DNA of 64,000 nt from assembly GCF_042660205.1 (NCBI RefSeq), contig NZ_JBHSTQ010000006.1, positions 121,508 to 185,507 of the forward strand, given 5' to 3'. Shown piece after piece: positions 16,243 through 24,124 of this stretch (the stretch's first letter is position 1; each line of letters opens with the position of its first letter). The notes under the pieces were generated by a model. That model was not told the DNA's origin. It was given only the letters and a program-made list of their open reading frames with translations, and did not search any database. The stretch is from Sporolactobacillus kofuensis. GTDB lineage: Bacteria; Bacillota; Bacilli; Bacillales; Sporolactobacillaceae. The position numbers and the translations under genes were made by a program.

Positions 16243-17703
16243 CTATTGTTCCTCTTTGTACGCATTTCTCCGGTCTGCAATCCAGAACACGATACCGACC
16301 AGCATCATAACTGTCATTAAAAGAGTATAGAGAATGATCGCACCGGTCAGCCCGATCCATTGCGCAACAAACCCGAGTCCGAGGATCGGAAGGCTGACGC
16401 CAAGATAGGTCAACAGGTAAAAAGAGGCAATAATGTCGCCGCGTGATTCATTCGGCGAAATATGATTGGTCAACGCAAGACTTCCAGCAAAAGCAGGACC
16501 GTGACCAAAACCGATCAACACAGTGGTCAGGAACAGAAAGATCAGCGACTTCGTTTCCAATACGGCAACAAGTGCAACAAGACCCGCAATCATCACGATA
16601 AAGCCTACAATTGACAGCTGTTGTAGTGGCAAGCGTTTGAGAACAATCTGGCTAATCGTCGAGACGCTCAGAACAAGTGCGACGATCACACCGGCAACCG
16701 CTAAATTTGCGCTGCCGACTAACTCGTCGGCATAACTTGGAATAATTGACAACATCAAACTCATGATCGACCATGCGATGAATGAGGTCATGCCCGAAAG
16801 ATAAAAGCGTTTCATAATAGTGTATGGAACAGCGGGACGGTGAAGCTTGATCATCCCGGAACGTTTGATTTGCTCACGCATGTAAAATAAACCGATAAAA
16901 CCTGGAATCGCTAGGAACATATGAACGATGTAGGCAAGTTTCATTGGAAAAGGTGCATACTCGCCAAGAAGACCGGATAATACCGGGCCAAGTGCATTAC
17001 CTATTGTCACTGCCATGGAACCGACAAACGCCGCCTTAATCCGATTCTGCTTTGGATCGAGTTCAGTTAAGGCAGCGACGGCCACACCATTAAGCATCCC
17101 AACAGAAATCCCCTGGAAGATCCTTGAAAGGAGCAACATCGTGAAGTTTGTGGAGAATGCAAACAGCAAAGATCCAAAAACAGTAAAGAAAACGCCGGGA
17201 ATCAGCAATTTCTTTCTTCCTAATTGATCGGACAACTGCCCGGAAATAATAATCGTTGGAATGACGACCAGTGCATAAATAGCAAACAGCAATGTGACAC
17301 TCCCTGCCGTTAGATGCCACTGGGTCCGATAAAGTGCGAGCAGCGGCGAAGGAATATTTGTCCCAAGCAGCGTAATGAATAGGCTATACGCGACTAACCA
17401 AAAGGCGACAACTGGTTTCGAAAAAAGCGCGCTAAGCTTACTGCTGATCACATTTCTCGAAAGCGCAGGATGAGCGACTTTTACTTGAATGACATCCATT
17501 AAACCATCAAGCTGTGTGATCACTTTCTCAAGAACATTTTGTTCTGATTTCAAAGAGATTTTCATTCTTGAGGTCTGGATTTCTTTATAAGTGCCGACAG
17601 ATAACGCATCTATATTTATGCCTGATTGGCCAAACAACTGGGAAACTTGTGCAAGAATGCCCGGTTGATTTTTCACAATAACGGAAATTCGGTGGCTTTG
17701 CAT
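16243..17703 (-). CDS. MFS transporter with an N-terminal IlvN/IlvH-type ACT domain
   Basis: This is a 486-residue membrane protein. Residues 1-75 form an ACT domain very like the N-terminus of acetolactate synthase small subunits (SVIVKNQPGILAQVSQLF, then SGINIDALSVG and SRMKISL). A charged linker (about 76-95) leads into a twelve-helix major-facilitator transporter with a canonical loop 2-3 motif GQLSDQLGRKKLL and RIFQGISVGML. The frame is continuous, with no sign of a frameshift. ACT domains bind amino acids, so the simplest reading is an exporter or importer gated by a branched-chain or related amino acid. It is divergent from a LysR regulator 115 bp away, which probably controls it. The fusion is unusual. 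Confidence 0.88.
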   Translation of the reverse strand: MQSHRISVIVKNQPGILAQVSQLFGQSGINIDALSVGTYKEIQTSRMKISLKSEQNVLEKVITQLDGLMDVIQVKVAHPALSRNVISSKLSALFSKPVVAFWLVAYSLFITLLGTNIPSPLLALYRTQWHLTAGSVTLLFAIYALVVIPTIIISGQLSDQLGRKKLLIPGVFFTVFGSLLFAFSTNFTMLLLSRIFQGISVGMLNGVAVAALTELDPKQNRIKAAFVGSMAVTIGNALGPVLSGLLGEYAPFPMKLAYIVHMFLAIPGFIGLFYMREQIKRSGMIKLHRPAVPYTIMKRFYLSGMTSFIAWSIMSLMLSIIPSYADELVGSANLAVAGVIVALVLSVSTISQIVLKRLPLQQLSIVGFIVMIAGLVALVAVLETKSLIFLFLTTVLIGFGHGPAFAGSLALTNHISPNESRGDIIASFYLLTYLGVSLPILGLGFVAQWIGLTGAIILYTLLMTVMMLVGIVFWIADRRNAYKEEQ

Positions 17704-17786
17704 CTGGATGCCCCTTTCATACTTCTTCCTTTTTATGATATCATTCGGTTTATCATACTTAAAATATCTGTTTTATTTAAATACTA

Positions 17787-17792
17787 TATAAT
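17787..17792 (+). promoter_or_regulatory. -10 element of the LysR gene
   Basis: TATAAT lies 26 bp before the GTG start in the very AT-rich 17704-17817 interval, shared with the divergent ACT-MFS gene. The -35 is not clear. LysR regulators usually bind in such an interval. Confidence 0.45.
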
Positions 17793-17817
17793 ATAAGTAT
17801 ATAAGGAGGATACATTT

Positions 17818-18708
17818 GTGGATCTCCGTCAGCTACGCTATTTTCTTGCCATTGCCAAAGAAGGCCAGGTGACCCGTGCTGCCAAGAAGCTCAATATGGA
17901 GCAGCCTCCGCTCAGCCGGCAGTTGAAATTAATGGAGGAAGAGCTCGGTGTCATGCTTTTTGATCGTCAGGGTAAACGCATGAATCTCACGGAGGCGGGT
18001 CGCGTACTGAAAACAAAAGCAACCGCCATTCTCCGAAAAGTTGATGAAACCCTCACCGAAATTCAAGAGCTTGACCGTGGTGTCCAAGGTGTCCTTAGCA
18101 TCGGATCGGTATTTTCATGCGTTTCTCTTCTTCCGGAGAAAATCGCCTATTTTCGTGAACATGCGCCCCAAGTCACTTTTAAAATTCTCGAAGGTGACCA
18201 TGTTGTTCTTGGCGACTATTTGGAAAATCGGAGCATCGAACTCGTCGTCACGCGATTACCCTTCGAATCCGGATATGATTCCGGACGCTACGAAACCTTG
18301 CGCCTTCCTTCCGACCCATTTGTTATGGTCGTGCCGAAGCATCGCAAGTGGCTCTTCAGGCAAACCTCTTTTCACCTGAAGGATTTGGCGACAACACCGC
18401 TGATCGCCTTAAAAAGCGATAAAACCGTTCAGCTGAATGAAAAAATTGTCAATGAATGCCGACGTCTCGGTTTTGAACCGAACATTGTCTGCGAATGTTC
18501 CAGTGTCTCCATAACGATCGCTCTGGTTATTGCCGGAATCGGCGTCACGATTCTGCCTCAATCCGTGCTTTCTGCCTTTTCTGTCGCAGATATTGAGTGG
18601 TTCGCGCTACCGGACATTACCGTTCAGTCCGATGTTGGGATTATTTGGCTTAAAGACCGCTACCTGACAAAAAAGGCACAGCGATTTATCGAGTTGTTTA
18701 AAAGCTAA
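17818..18708 (+). CDS. LysR-family transcriptional regulator
   Basis: This 296-residue regulator has the LysR winged HTH at residues 1-60 (LRQLRYFLAIAKEGQVTRAA and QPPLSRQLKLMEEELGVMLF), a linker helix and a two-lobed substrate-binding domain from about 90. The GTG start at 17818 has AAGGAGG eight bases upstream. Its divergent placement from the ACT-MFS transporter is the classic LysR arrangement, so that gene is its probable target. The effector is unknown. Confidence 0.92.
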   Translation: MDLRQLRYFLAIAKEGQVTRAAKKLNMEQPPLSRQLKLMEEELGVMLFDRQGKRMNLTEAGRVLKTKATAILRKVDETLTEIQELDRGVQGVLSIGSVFSCVSLLPEKIAYFREHAPQVTFKILEGDHVVLGDYLENRSIELVVTRLPFESGYDSGRYETLRLPSDPFVMVVPKHRKWLFRQTSFHLKDLATTPLIALKSDKTVQLNEKIVNECRRLGFEPNIVCECSSVSITIALVIAGIGVTILPQSVLSAFSVADIEWFALPDITVQSDVGIIWLKDRYLTKKAQRFIELFKS

Positions 18709-18825
18709 GATCGGGATACTTTAACGTTTTTGGCCCAATGATGGTTAATCAGTGCACTTTTTCCTGTCGCATGCGCCTATCTTATTCAGGATCGCGCATA
18801 ATCCGCAAGTCTATGTTTCCGGCAT

Positions 18826-19338
18826 AAGAAAAACCAGGCTAAGCCTGGTCCTTTGCTGTCACTCTATATGCGGCTTTGAATCATCACTCTTGTTGCTTGA
18901 ACGACACTTCAGCTGCTCGCTTGCCGCGGGCAGTCCGGGAGCCTCCTCGATCAACCGTTATCTGCGGGGTCTCCCCTGGCCTGCACTCCCGCAGGCGTCT
19001 CGCGCTTCCGTGTTTGAATCAGAACTTTTTTACGTTAACATCGCTGACATGAACCCTAAGGCCATTCAAGATTTTCTTTTATCTTTTCTTAGAAAAACCA
19101 GGCTAAGCCTGGTCCTTTCCTGTTACTCCTATGCCGCTTTGAATCATCACTCTTGTGCTTGAACGACACTTTAGCTGCTCGCTTGCCGCGGGCAGTCCGG
19201 GAGCCTCCTCGATCAACCGTCATCTGCGGGGTCTCCCCCGGCCTGCACTCCCGCAGGCGTCTCGCGCTTCCGTGTCCTGAACTTCATTTATTGAGGGGCA
19301 CCTATCAGCAAGCCCCAAATTTTATACTTTCTTATCTT
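18826..19338. repeat. Two tandem copies of a terminator plus GC-rich repeat cassette
   Basis: Two units start at the hairpin AAACCAGGCTAAGCCTGG at about 18831 and 19095 (264 bp apart). Each contains a GC-rich block (18911-19013 and 19173-19278) with the words GCTCGCTTGCCGCGGGC, GGGAGCCTCCTC, TGCGGGGTCTCCC and CCCGCAGGCGTCTCGCG. The locus ends in a tail (about 19287-19338, GGGGCACCTATCAGCAAGCC). The same cassette, tail included, occurs in three units at 52194-52950. It separates the LysR gene from the converging sedolisin gene. No protein is encoded. Confidence 0.9.
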
Positions 19339-19341
19339 AAG

Positions 19342-19380
19342 AAAAAACATCTCTCTGCCTTCTCGTTAGCAGAGAGATGC
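19342..19380 (-). terminator. Terminator of the sedolisin gene
   Basis: The hairpin CATCTCTCTGC with GCAGAGAGATG has a run of six A on its left, which gives a U-tail on the minus strand. Confidence 0.8.
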
Positions 19381-19401
19381 TCACATTCGTGATGACATAA
19401 A

Positions 19402-20610
19402 TTACTTACTGCTTAGAATCGGAATGAATTGACTAGCAATCGGACTGCCAATCCCAGTAACCAGATCATAGCCGGCTTGTGTAGCATAGCCCCCGTTGCT
19501 TCCCGAAACGATATCGTGATAATCTGTAGTATAACCACTGCTGCCTGTTGTTCCGGCCGTTGAGTAAATAGAACTTAGCACCTGAGTACTTGATAATGGC
19601 TGAGTACGCCCTTGATTTGCTAACGCAACAAGTGCTCCCCATGCCGGAGCACTGAAACTTGTTCCGCCCACTTGGAACCAACCTGTTTGTCCTTGATCCG
19701 GTGTGCTGGTGTATACATAGACGCCGGTATTCGGATCTGCATCAAAAGCCACATCAGGAATGCCCCGCTTCGTACCAACGATGCTTGTCCAGTTTGACTG
19801 GAATGTTGGTCTACTTTCATAGGTACTGATCGCTCCGCCAGAACCTGACCAAGCGGTCTCACTAATATAGTTTCCAATACTATCCGTATCTAAAGAAGTT
19901 CCGCCGACCGAAACAACATAAGGTGATGAGGCCGGCCACGAACTTCCTGATCCATTATCTCCTGACGATGCAAGATACGTAATGCCTGCATGATTGAAAT
20001 GCGTGTTGTACATGGTTTCTCCTGAAAATTCGGAGCCGCCCCAGCTATTTGAAACAATGGTTGCACCATGGTTTGTTGCGTAATCCTCAGCGACGACAAG
20101 ATTACTAATCGAAGCTGATTTTGCTGCCACAACCATAATTTTTGCATTTGGCGCAAGGGCATGAGCCCATTCAACATCTAAGGCGGTTTCAAGAGCCCAT
20201 CCTCCATCAGTTCTAGGTTTTCCGCTTGGATAATCAACTTCAATGTTCGCATCCGGAAGACCAAATTGCTGATCAAATGTGTTAAGATCATTTACAATTG
20301 TCGGGCTTCCGTAGGCTTCGATGAGGGCAATGGTTTGGCCGGCACCTGTTTCACTTAATTGATCGATACCATATGCTCTCTTTATTTGTGAGGGTGAAAA
20401 GACCTGAGACACGATGTTCGGTTTAATTCCTTTGGAGATCGGCTTGTAATGGATTGGATTATGTGCTTCCCAACCTTTAGGTGCAGTTGCTGTCGTTACT
20501 GTCTTCGCACTGGCATGTGAGACCGTGACAAAAAGAGTGCCGAAAAGGGTAAAAATCGCGACGAATAAAGCTGCAACATTAAACGCTACTTTTTTGACTC
20601 GTGACATCAT
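19402..20610 (-). CDS. Secreted sedolisin-type serine-carboxyl peptidase (family S53) without a classical prodomain
   Basis: This is a 402-residue exported protease. A signal peptide is visible (KK followed by AFNVAALFVAIFTLFGTLFV, then SHASA). The S53 catalytic residues are Glu141 and Asp145 (ALETALDVEW) and Ser318 (GGTSFSAPAW), with the oxyanion aspartate region ASSGDNGSG. The C-terminal calcium-site pattern (YHDIVSGSNG and AGYDLVTGIGSP) is present. Kumamolisin-like relatives carry a prodomain of roughly 180 residues; here only about 50 residues separate the signal peptide from the catalytic domain. GAGGAGGG precedes a double ATG (20610/20607). A PapR-like peptide gene and a PlcR-like receptor are immediately upstream, which suggests quorum control. 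Confidence 0.9.
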   Translation of the reverse strand: MMSRVKKVAFNVAALFVAIFTLFGTLFVTVSHASAKTVTTATAPKGWEAHNPIHYKPISKGIKPNIVSQVFSPSQIKRAYGIDQLSETGAGQTIALIEAYGSPTIVNDLNTFDQQFGLPDANIEVDYPSGKPRTDGGWALETALDVEWAHALAPNAKIMVVAAKSASISNLVVAEDYATNHGATIVSNSWGGSEFSGETMYNTHFNHAGITYLASSGDNGSGSSWPASSPYVVSVGGTSLDTDSIGNYISETAWSGSGGAISTYESRPTFQSNWTSIVGTKRGIPDVAFDADPNTGVYVYTSTPDQGQTGWFQVGGTSFSAPAWGALVALANQGRTQPLSSTQVLSSIYSTAGTTGSSGYTTDYHDIVSGSNGGYATQAGYDLVTGIGSPIASQFIPILSSK

Positions 20611-20714
20611 TAATTCCCTCCTCAATAAATGATAGATTTGTAGATTGATTACATAGTAACAACTGATTATTTATTTTTTTTGTCACATTATGTCGAAATA
20701 TGACGAAAAAACAA

Positions 20715-20730
20715 TATGCAATATTTCATA
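20715..20730. promoter_or_regulatory. PlcR-box-like palindrome in the protease/peptide promoter region
   Basis: TATGCAATATTTCATA has the outer arms TATG and CATA and the inner AA/TT of the PlcR box (TATG-N-AA-N4-T-N-CATA), but its spacer is 8 rather than 9 bases. It lies 105 bp upstream of the sedolisin start and 74 bp upstream of the peptide start. Relative to the -10 at 20752 its centre is about 40 bp upstream of the expected transcription start, where an activator would contact polymerase. Two further TATG half-sites (TATGTCGAA, TATGACGAA) precede it. Confidence 0.55.
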
Positions 20731-20751
20731 ATTTATGCGGTTAAAATAGAG

Positions 20752-20757
20752 TATAAT
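20752..20757 (+). promoter_or_regulatory. -10 element of the PapR-like peptide gene
   Basis: A perfect TATAAT lies 46 bp before the GTG start. No good -35 hexamer stands 16-18 bp upstream, as expected for a promoter that depends on an activator. Confidence 0.55.
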
Positions 20758-20803
20758 AGCTTCAAAATAAGTGACAATTTTAAAGTATACGGAGGGATTA
20801 TTC

Positions 20804-20932
20804 GTGAAAAAACTGTTCATTAAGTTCAGCTTGATCATCTGCGTAGTAACGTTAGCGATTCCTTTTGTTGCCACTCCACTCGATAAATCCGACCTGCCCT
20901 TTGAGGATGTTCTATCACAGAATTTTAAGTAA
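20804..20932 (+). CDS. PapR-like signalling peptide precursor (42 residues)
   Basis: A GTG at 20804, with GGAGGG eight bases upstream, opens a 42-residue frame. Its N-terminus is positively charged (MKKLFIKF), followed by a hydrophobic stretch (LIICVVTLAIPFVA) typical of an export signal, then a short polar tail. The tail contains SDLPFED (29-35). As I recall it, the Bacillus cereus PapR signal ends in ADLPFEF or SDLPFEH-type heptapeptides, so the core DLPFE is identical. Here seven more residues (VLSQNFK) follow, so processing would differ. It faces the PlcR-like receptor gene across a terminator and is divergent from the sedolisin gene. Confidence 0.75.
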   Translation: MKKLFIKFSLIICVVTLAIPFVATPLDKSDLPFEDVLSQNFK

Positions 20933-20950
20933 CAGCCTCTCTAAATCACC

Positions 20951-20997
20951 ACAAAACAAACAGACCATCGTCACACCTGATGATCTGTTTGTTTTGT
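20951..20997. terminator. Bidirectional terminator between peptide and receptor genes
   Basis: A near-perfect ~19-bp stem (ACAAAACAAACAGACCATC with GATGATCTGTTTGTTTTGT) serves both the peptide gene from the left and the receptor gene from the right. Confidence 0.85.
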
Positions 20998-21037
20998 GCA
21001 GTGCTCTTTTATTTGTTAGTCATTAACTATTCCAATT

Positions 21038-21916
21038 TCATCTTTTTAAGTATCTATGTTTCTTTTTAAAGCTTACTTGTTTATAAAAATCCAAATGCAA
21101 CAAATCAAAAAAGAAATACGCTTTCCGATAATACCCGGCAATTTCATTTTCTGAATAACCCATTTTCTCCATACATTCTGCCCTTTGATAATACAACTGC
21201 CCAAGCAAAGTCATATTATTGAGATGAATGGATAACTTTAATGCATGTTCAATGTGCCGGATGCTTGAATCGTACTCATTTTTTTGAAAGAGAAGTTTAC
21301 TGAAATTATAGAGCGCCTTGATTTTTAAGCAGAGAAAATTTTTCTCCAAAGACTCATAATGAATGATTTCCTTATAAAGCCGAATACTTTCATTTATTTT
21401 ATTGTGTTCTGCATAAACGTTTGCAATCGAATTCTTTATGTAGAGATCCAAGTGAAGAACTATCGCAGATGGTGTTGTGTTCCGTAATAGCAGGTTAAGT
21501 TCTGTAGTGCAGGTTTGATCGTCAATCCGTCCTAACCGATATGAAGCTAACCAATAGTGCCAGGAAAGAATCTTATGGAATTCATAGTACTCTGAGTGAT
21601 GGTGATGATCCTGCTTACGATCAATGTAGTTTAAAATCTCTTTATATTTCTTTTGCTTGCTGAGCTCGAATAAAGTGTCCACAATGGTATTCTTATACGT
21701 AAAATCATCATAGACGAGAACTTTAAGAAAGTAGGATACTGGAACCTTTAACTTTGAAGAGAACACATACAGCAAATCAATGCTGGGAAACACTTCACCA
21801 TTTTCAATTCTGCTAATCTCAGATTGATGGCATACATTTTGAGAAAGATCCCTCTGGGTTAATCCGCGTTTTTTTCGCCACTTTTTTATTTCATTTCCTA
21901 ATCTAGATTTATCCAT
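21038..21916 (-). CDS. plcR: PlcR-like peptide-responsive regulator (RRNPP family)
   Basis: This 292-residue cytoplasmic regulator has an N-terminal XRE helix-turn-helix (RLGNEIKKWRKKRGLTQ, then CHQSEISRIENGEVFPS) and about five TPR-type helical repeats from residue 65. Compared from memory with Bacillus cereus PlcR (about 285 residues), similarity runs end to end: LGxEIKK, RGLTQ, CHQSE, YIxNxIANVYAE, GQLYYQRAECxxK and KAYFFFDLL. PlcR is activated by imported PapR peptide and switches on secreted enzymes. AAGGTGAG precedes the ATG at 21916; a GTG at 21925 is an alternative. Its neighbours, a PapR-like peptide gene and an exported protease, support the same role. Confidence 0.85.
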   Translation of the reverse strand: MDKSRLGNEIKKWRKKRGLTQRDLSQNVCHQSEISRIENGEVFPSIDLLYVFSSKLKVPVSYFLKVLVYDDFTYKNTIVDTLFELSKQKKYKEILNYIDRKQDHHHHSEYYEFHKILSWHYWLASYRLGRIDDQTCTTELNLLLRNTTPSAIVLHLDLYIKNSIANVYAEHNKINESIRLYKEIIHYESLEKNFLCLKIKALYNFSKLLFQKNEYDSSIRHIEHALKLSIHLNNMTLLGQLYYQRAECMEKMGYSENEIAGYYRKAYFFFDLLHLDFYKQVSFKKKHRYLKR

Positions 21917-22132
21917 GCAGCTCACCTTTTCCCCGATTTTTCAATGAGATCCATGCGTTGTACCATGATTGACTGGCACCCTGACATTAATTTATTCCAC
22001 AATTATCTGAAAATTATTCCTACTGTTGTCGCCATCCCCATCTGTAATCCTGATATAATTGTTACTGTTCATCAGTCATGGCTTGACGGATGAACGGACT
22101 GTCCTCAATTTATTCGAAAGGAAGAAGAACGC

Positions 22133-22615
22133 ATGATCCTTAGGCATGTACGCCAAGAAGATTTGAAACAGTTAGTCGGGCTTGAAAACACAGGTTTTAC
22201 TCCGGAAGAAGCCGCAACCGAGAACGCTTTTATCAACCGGATCGCAACCATTCCGGATACCTTTATCATAGCTGAGGAAGCACAAAAGATCATCGGATAC
22301 GTTAATGGTCCCGTCATATCCGTCCCGTTCATCACCGATGATTTATTTAATACAACACTTCCTAACCCCGAGAAAGGAGGCCATCAGAGCATACTCGGCA
22401 TTCTTGTCGACCCAAACCATCAAAGAAAAGGGATTGCCTGCTTGTTACTTAAAGCATTGGAGAAGGAAGCCAAAAAAAATGAGCGTCTGACTGTAACCCT
22501 GACGTGCCGAGAAGCACTCATCCCTTTTTATGAGAAAAACGGGTACACGAATCAAGGGATTGCCGAATCGCAACATGGCGGGATCAAGTGGTTCACTATG
22601 ACTAAACAATTATAA
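22133..22615 (+). CDS. GNAT-family N-acetyltransferase
   Basis: This is a 160-residue GNAT-fold acetyltransferase. Motif A, which binds acetyl-CoA, is visible as ILVDPNHQRKGIACLLLKAL (the Q/RxxGxG/A type), and the C-terminal FYEKNGY motif is typical. Substrates of this group are amines, but none can be assigned. AAAGGAAG precedes the ATG. It stands alone, with a terminator just downstream. Confidence 0.9.
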   Translation: MILRHVRQEDLKQLVGLENTGFTPEEAATENAFINRIATIPDTFIIAEEAQKIIGYVNGPVISVPFITDDLFNTTLPNPEKGGHQSILGILVDPNHQRKGIACLLLKALEKEAKKNERLTVTLTCREALIPFYEKNGYTNQGIAESQHGGIKWFTMTKQL

Positions 22616-22616
22616 A

Positions 22617-22652
22617 ACAGGAGAGCGCCGATTCGCGATCTCCTGTCTTTTT
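22617..22652 (+). terminator. Terminator of the GNAT gene
   Basis: The hairpin ACAGGAGA with TCTCCTGT has a loop that can pair further, and is followed by CTTTTTC. Confidence 0.7.
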
Positions 22653-22662
22653 CACACATACT

Positions 22663-22818
22663 TTATCTTTCCGGTTTAAAGGTTTTGCAATCCGTTTCTT
22701 CCTGTTTAGCTGCCTGCTTTCCTACATGACTGACTACATAAATGGCATCTGCGGAGCATTTGTTTCCTGAATCCCAAAAGGTACAGTTGTTGACTTCACA
22801 AAGCACATCTTTAGCCAC
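22663..22818 (-). CDS. DUF1540 small cysteine-containing protein
   Basis: This is a 51-residue protein beginning GTG at 22818, with GAGGAGGTGAGAG upstream. The sequence has the DUF1540 pattern: CEVNNCTFWDSGNKCSA and a last cysteine in ETDCKTF, giving four regularly placed cysteines that could bind a metal. Family members are short proteins common in spore-forming Bacillota, with no established function. It is very short but has a strong ribosome binding site and a clear family match. Confidence 0.85.
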   Translation of the reverse strand: MAKDVLCEVNNCTFWDSGNKCSADAIYVVSHVGKQAAKQEETDCKTFKPER

Positions 22819-22959
22819 TATCTCTCACCTCCTCTGGGGCTAGTATTCGCTAACCACAGGGGATCAATACTTTGCATCGTCGCCTCAAAGCCACATGCAA
22901 TCGGATGAAAAAAGAAGCCCGAAATCAATGAATGACTTCGCGCTTTCTGTTTCATTTAT

Positions 22960-23679
22960 TTAGTAACTCAAACCCTGTTGCTGGTGGTGTACGTCTTGTT
23001 CGACATGCCGATGCTTTAACGAAGGGAAAATATATTTATCGAAAATACCAACCAATGTTCCCTGAAAGAGTAGTGCAAAAATAGTACCGACATTGATTGC
23101 ATAGAGCTGATGCGCGTCAATCCAGCATACAATAATAATCACCACTGGTGGCGAGAACGTAACCAACTGTGCCACTGTCGCATTTCCTTTAAAATATTTA
23201 AAGCGGATAATTTGCATGAATTCATCGCAAGGATGGAGCATTAAATTAACTCGCTGGTAAATAGAAATGGCAAGTGCAATGAAGCAGATACCTGTAATAT
23301 CCAGTATTACCCGAATAAAGAGCGGAAGTGTATGAATACCGATCATCACTAAGTACGTACTCATAATGCCGATCAGATAGCTGAACGGCACCATAAAGAT
23401 CACATTGCCTGCAATGCGGCGCCAATCAACTTTTTTAATGATTAATGCATTAGCTATAATCAAGAGGCTACCGGAAGCAAACAGAGTCCAGCTGAGCGAA
23501 ATACTTGTGAGCGCAGTAAAATTAACCGCTGAAGCCGTCCACAGTGCACTCCCCAAATTCAATGAAACCGTCAGTGCATTCCCTAATGTGTTAAACAAAA
23601 TGGAGATCGTAAAATAAATCAAATTTTTATTGTTGCTGTGCGCGTGCACGGCTGCAGCATGATTTACAAACACAGACAT
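22960..23679 (-). CDS. YczE/YitT-like integral membrane protein
   Basis: This 239-residue protein has about five hydrophobic segments (near 20-45, 48-75, 85-110, 118-140 and 165-200) and the motif PCDEFMQIIR after a membrane segment, seen in YczE/YitT-related membrane proteins. Function is unknown in this group. The start is uncertain: an ATG at 23679 sits directly against AAAGGAA, while a GTG two codons later has better spacing. A histidine-rich tail (KHRHVEQDVHHQQQ) is notable. Confidence 0.7.
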   Translation of the reverse strand: MSVFVNHAAAVHAHSNNKNLIYFTISILFNTLGNALTVSLNLGSALWTASAVNFTALTSISLSWTLFASGSLLIIANALIIKKVDWRRIAGNVIFMVPFSYLIGIMSTYLVMIGIHTLPLFIRVILDITGICFIALAISIYQRVNLMLHPCDEFMQIIRFKYFKGNATVAQLVTFSPPVVIIIVCWIDAHQLYAINVGTIFALLFQGTLVGIFDKYIFPSLKHRHVEQDVHHQQQGLSY

Positions 23680-24124
23680 TTCCTTTCTTTGATTCAGCTT
23701 TTTTCAACCGCGAAGGGCAAACATTTCCGTGACCTTCGTTATGAGTTGCTTCATTGTAACTCTTAATCATCGATTGTTCAATAATCAACTTTCGAACGTT
23801 GCACACATCTTTTTATGGATGATCCAGTCGATCACAAGACACAAAAAAAGGCATGACGAATGCACGCACCACGCCTACTTTATCATCCTTTGTTTTCGTC
23901 GAATCGGATTTGATCCTTTGACAGTACACCCCATTAACATTCTGTTCTTGAAAACAGTACGGCATACAAAAATCACGTTATGAATAGTAGTGATGGAAAT
24001 AAAGCAGCAGAATCATTCATAAACTAAAAGGTCCGATTTGCACAAAGATAATGGATTCAGGAAATTGCATGCATCGTAAAAACATACTGTTCATAGCTCT
24101 AATCAATTTGTTGGAGGTTGTTCT
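23680..24124. other. Intergenic, no gene seen
   Basis: About 445 bp lie between divergent genes. Short frames here lack ribosome binding sites. It must hold promoters for the membrane-protein gene and the ZIP transporter gene; no clear hexamer pair or riboswitch stands out. Confidence 0.45.

Noticed and set aside
18752..19392. Open frames through the 18.8-kb repeats (up to 136 codons)
   Set aside because: The same frames recur in the 52-kb copies with different lengths and no start signals; they are by-products of GC-rich repeats.
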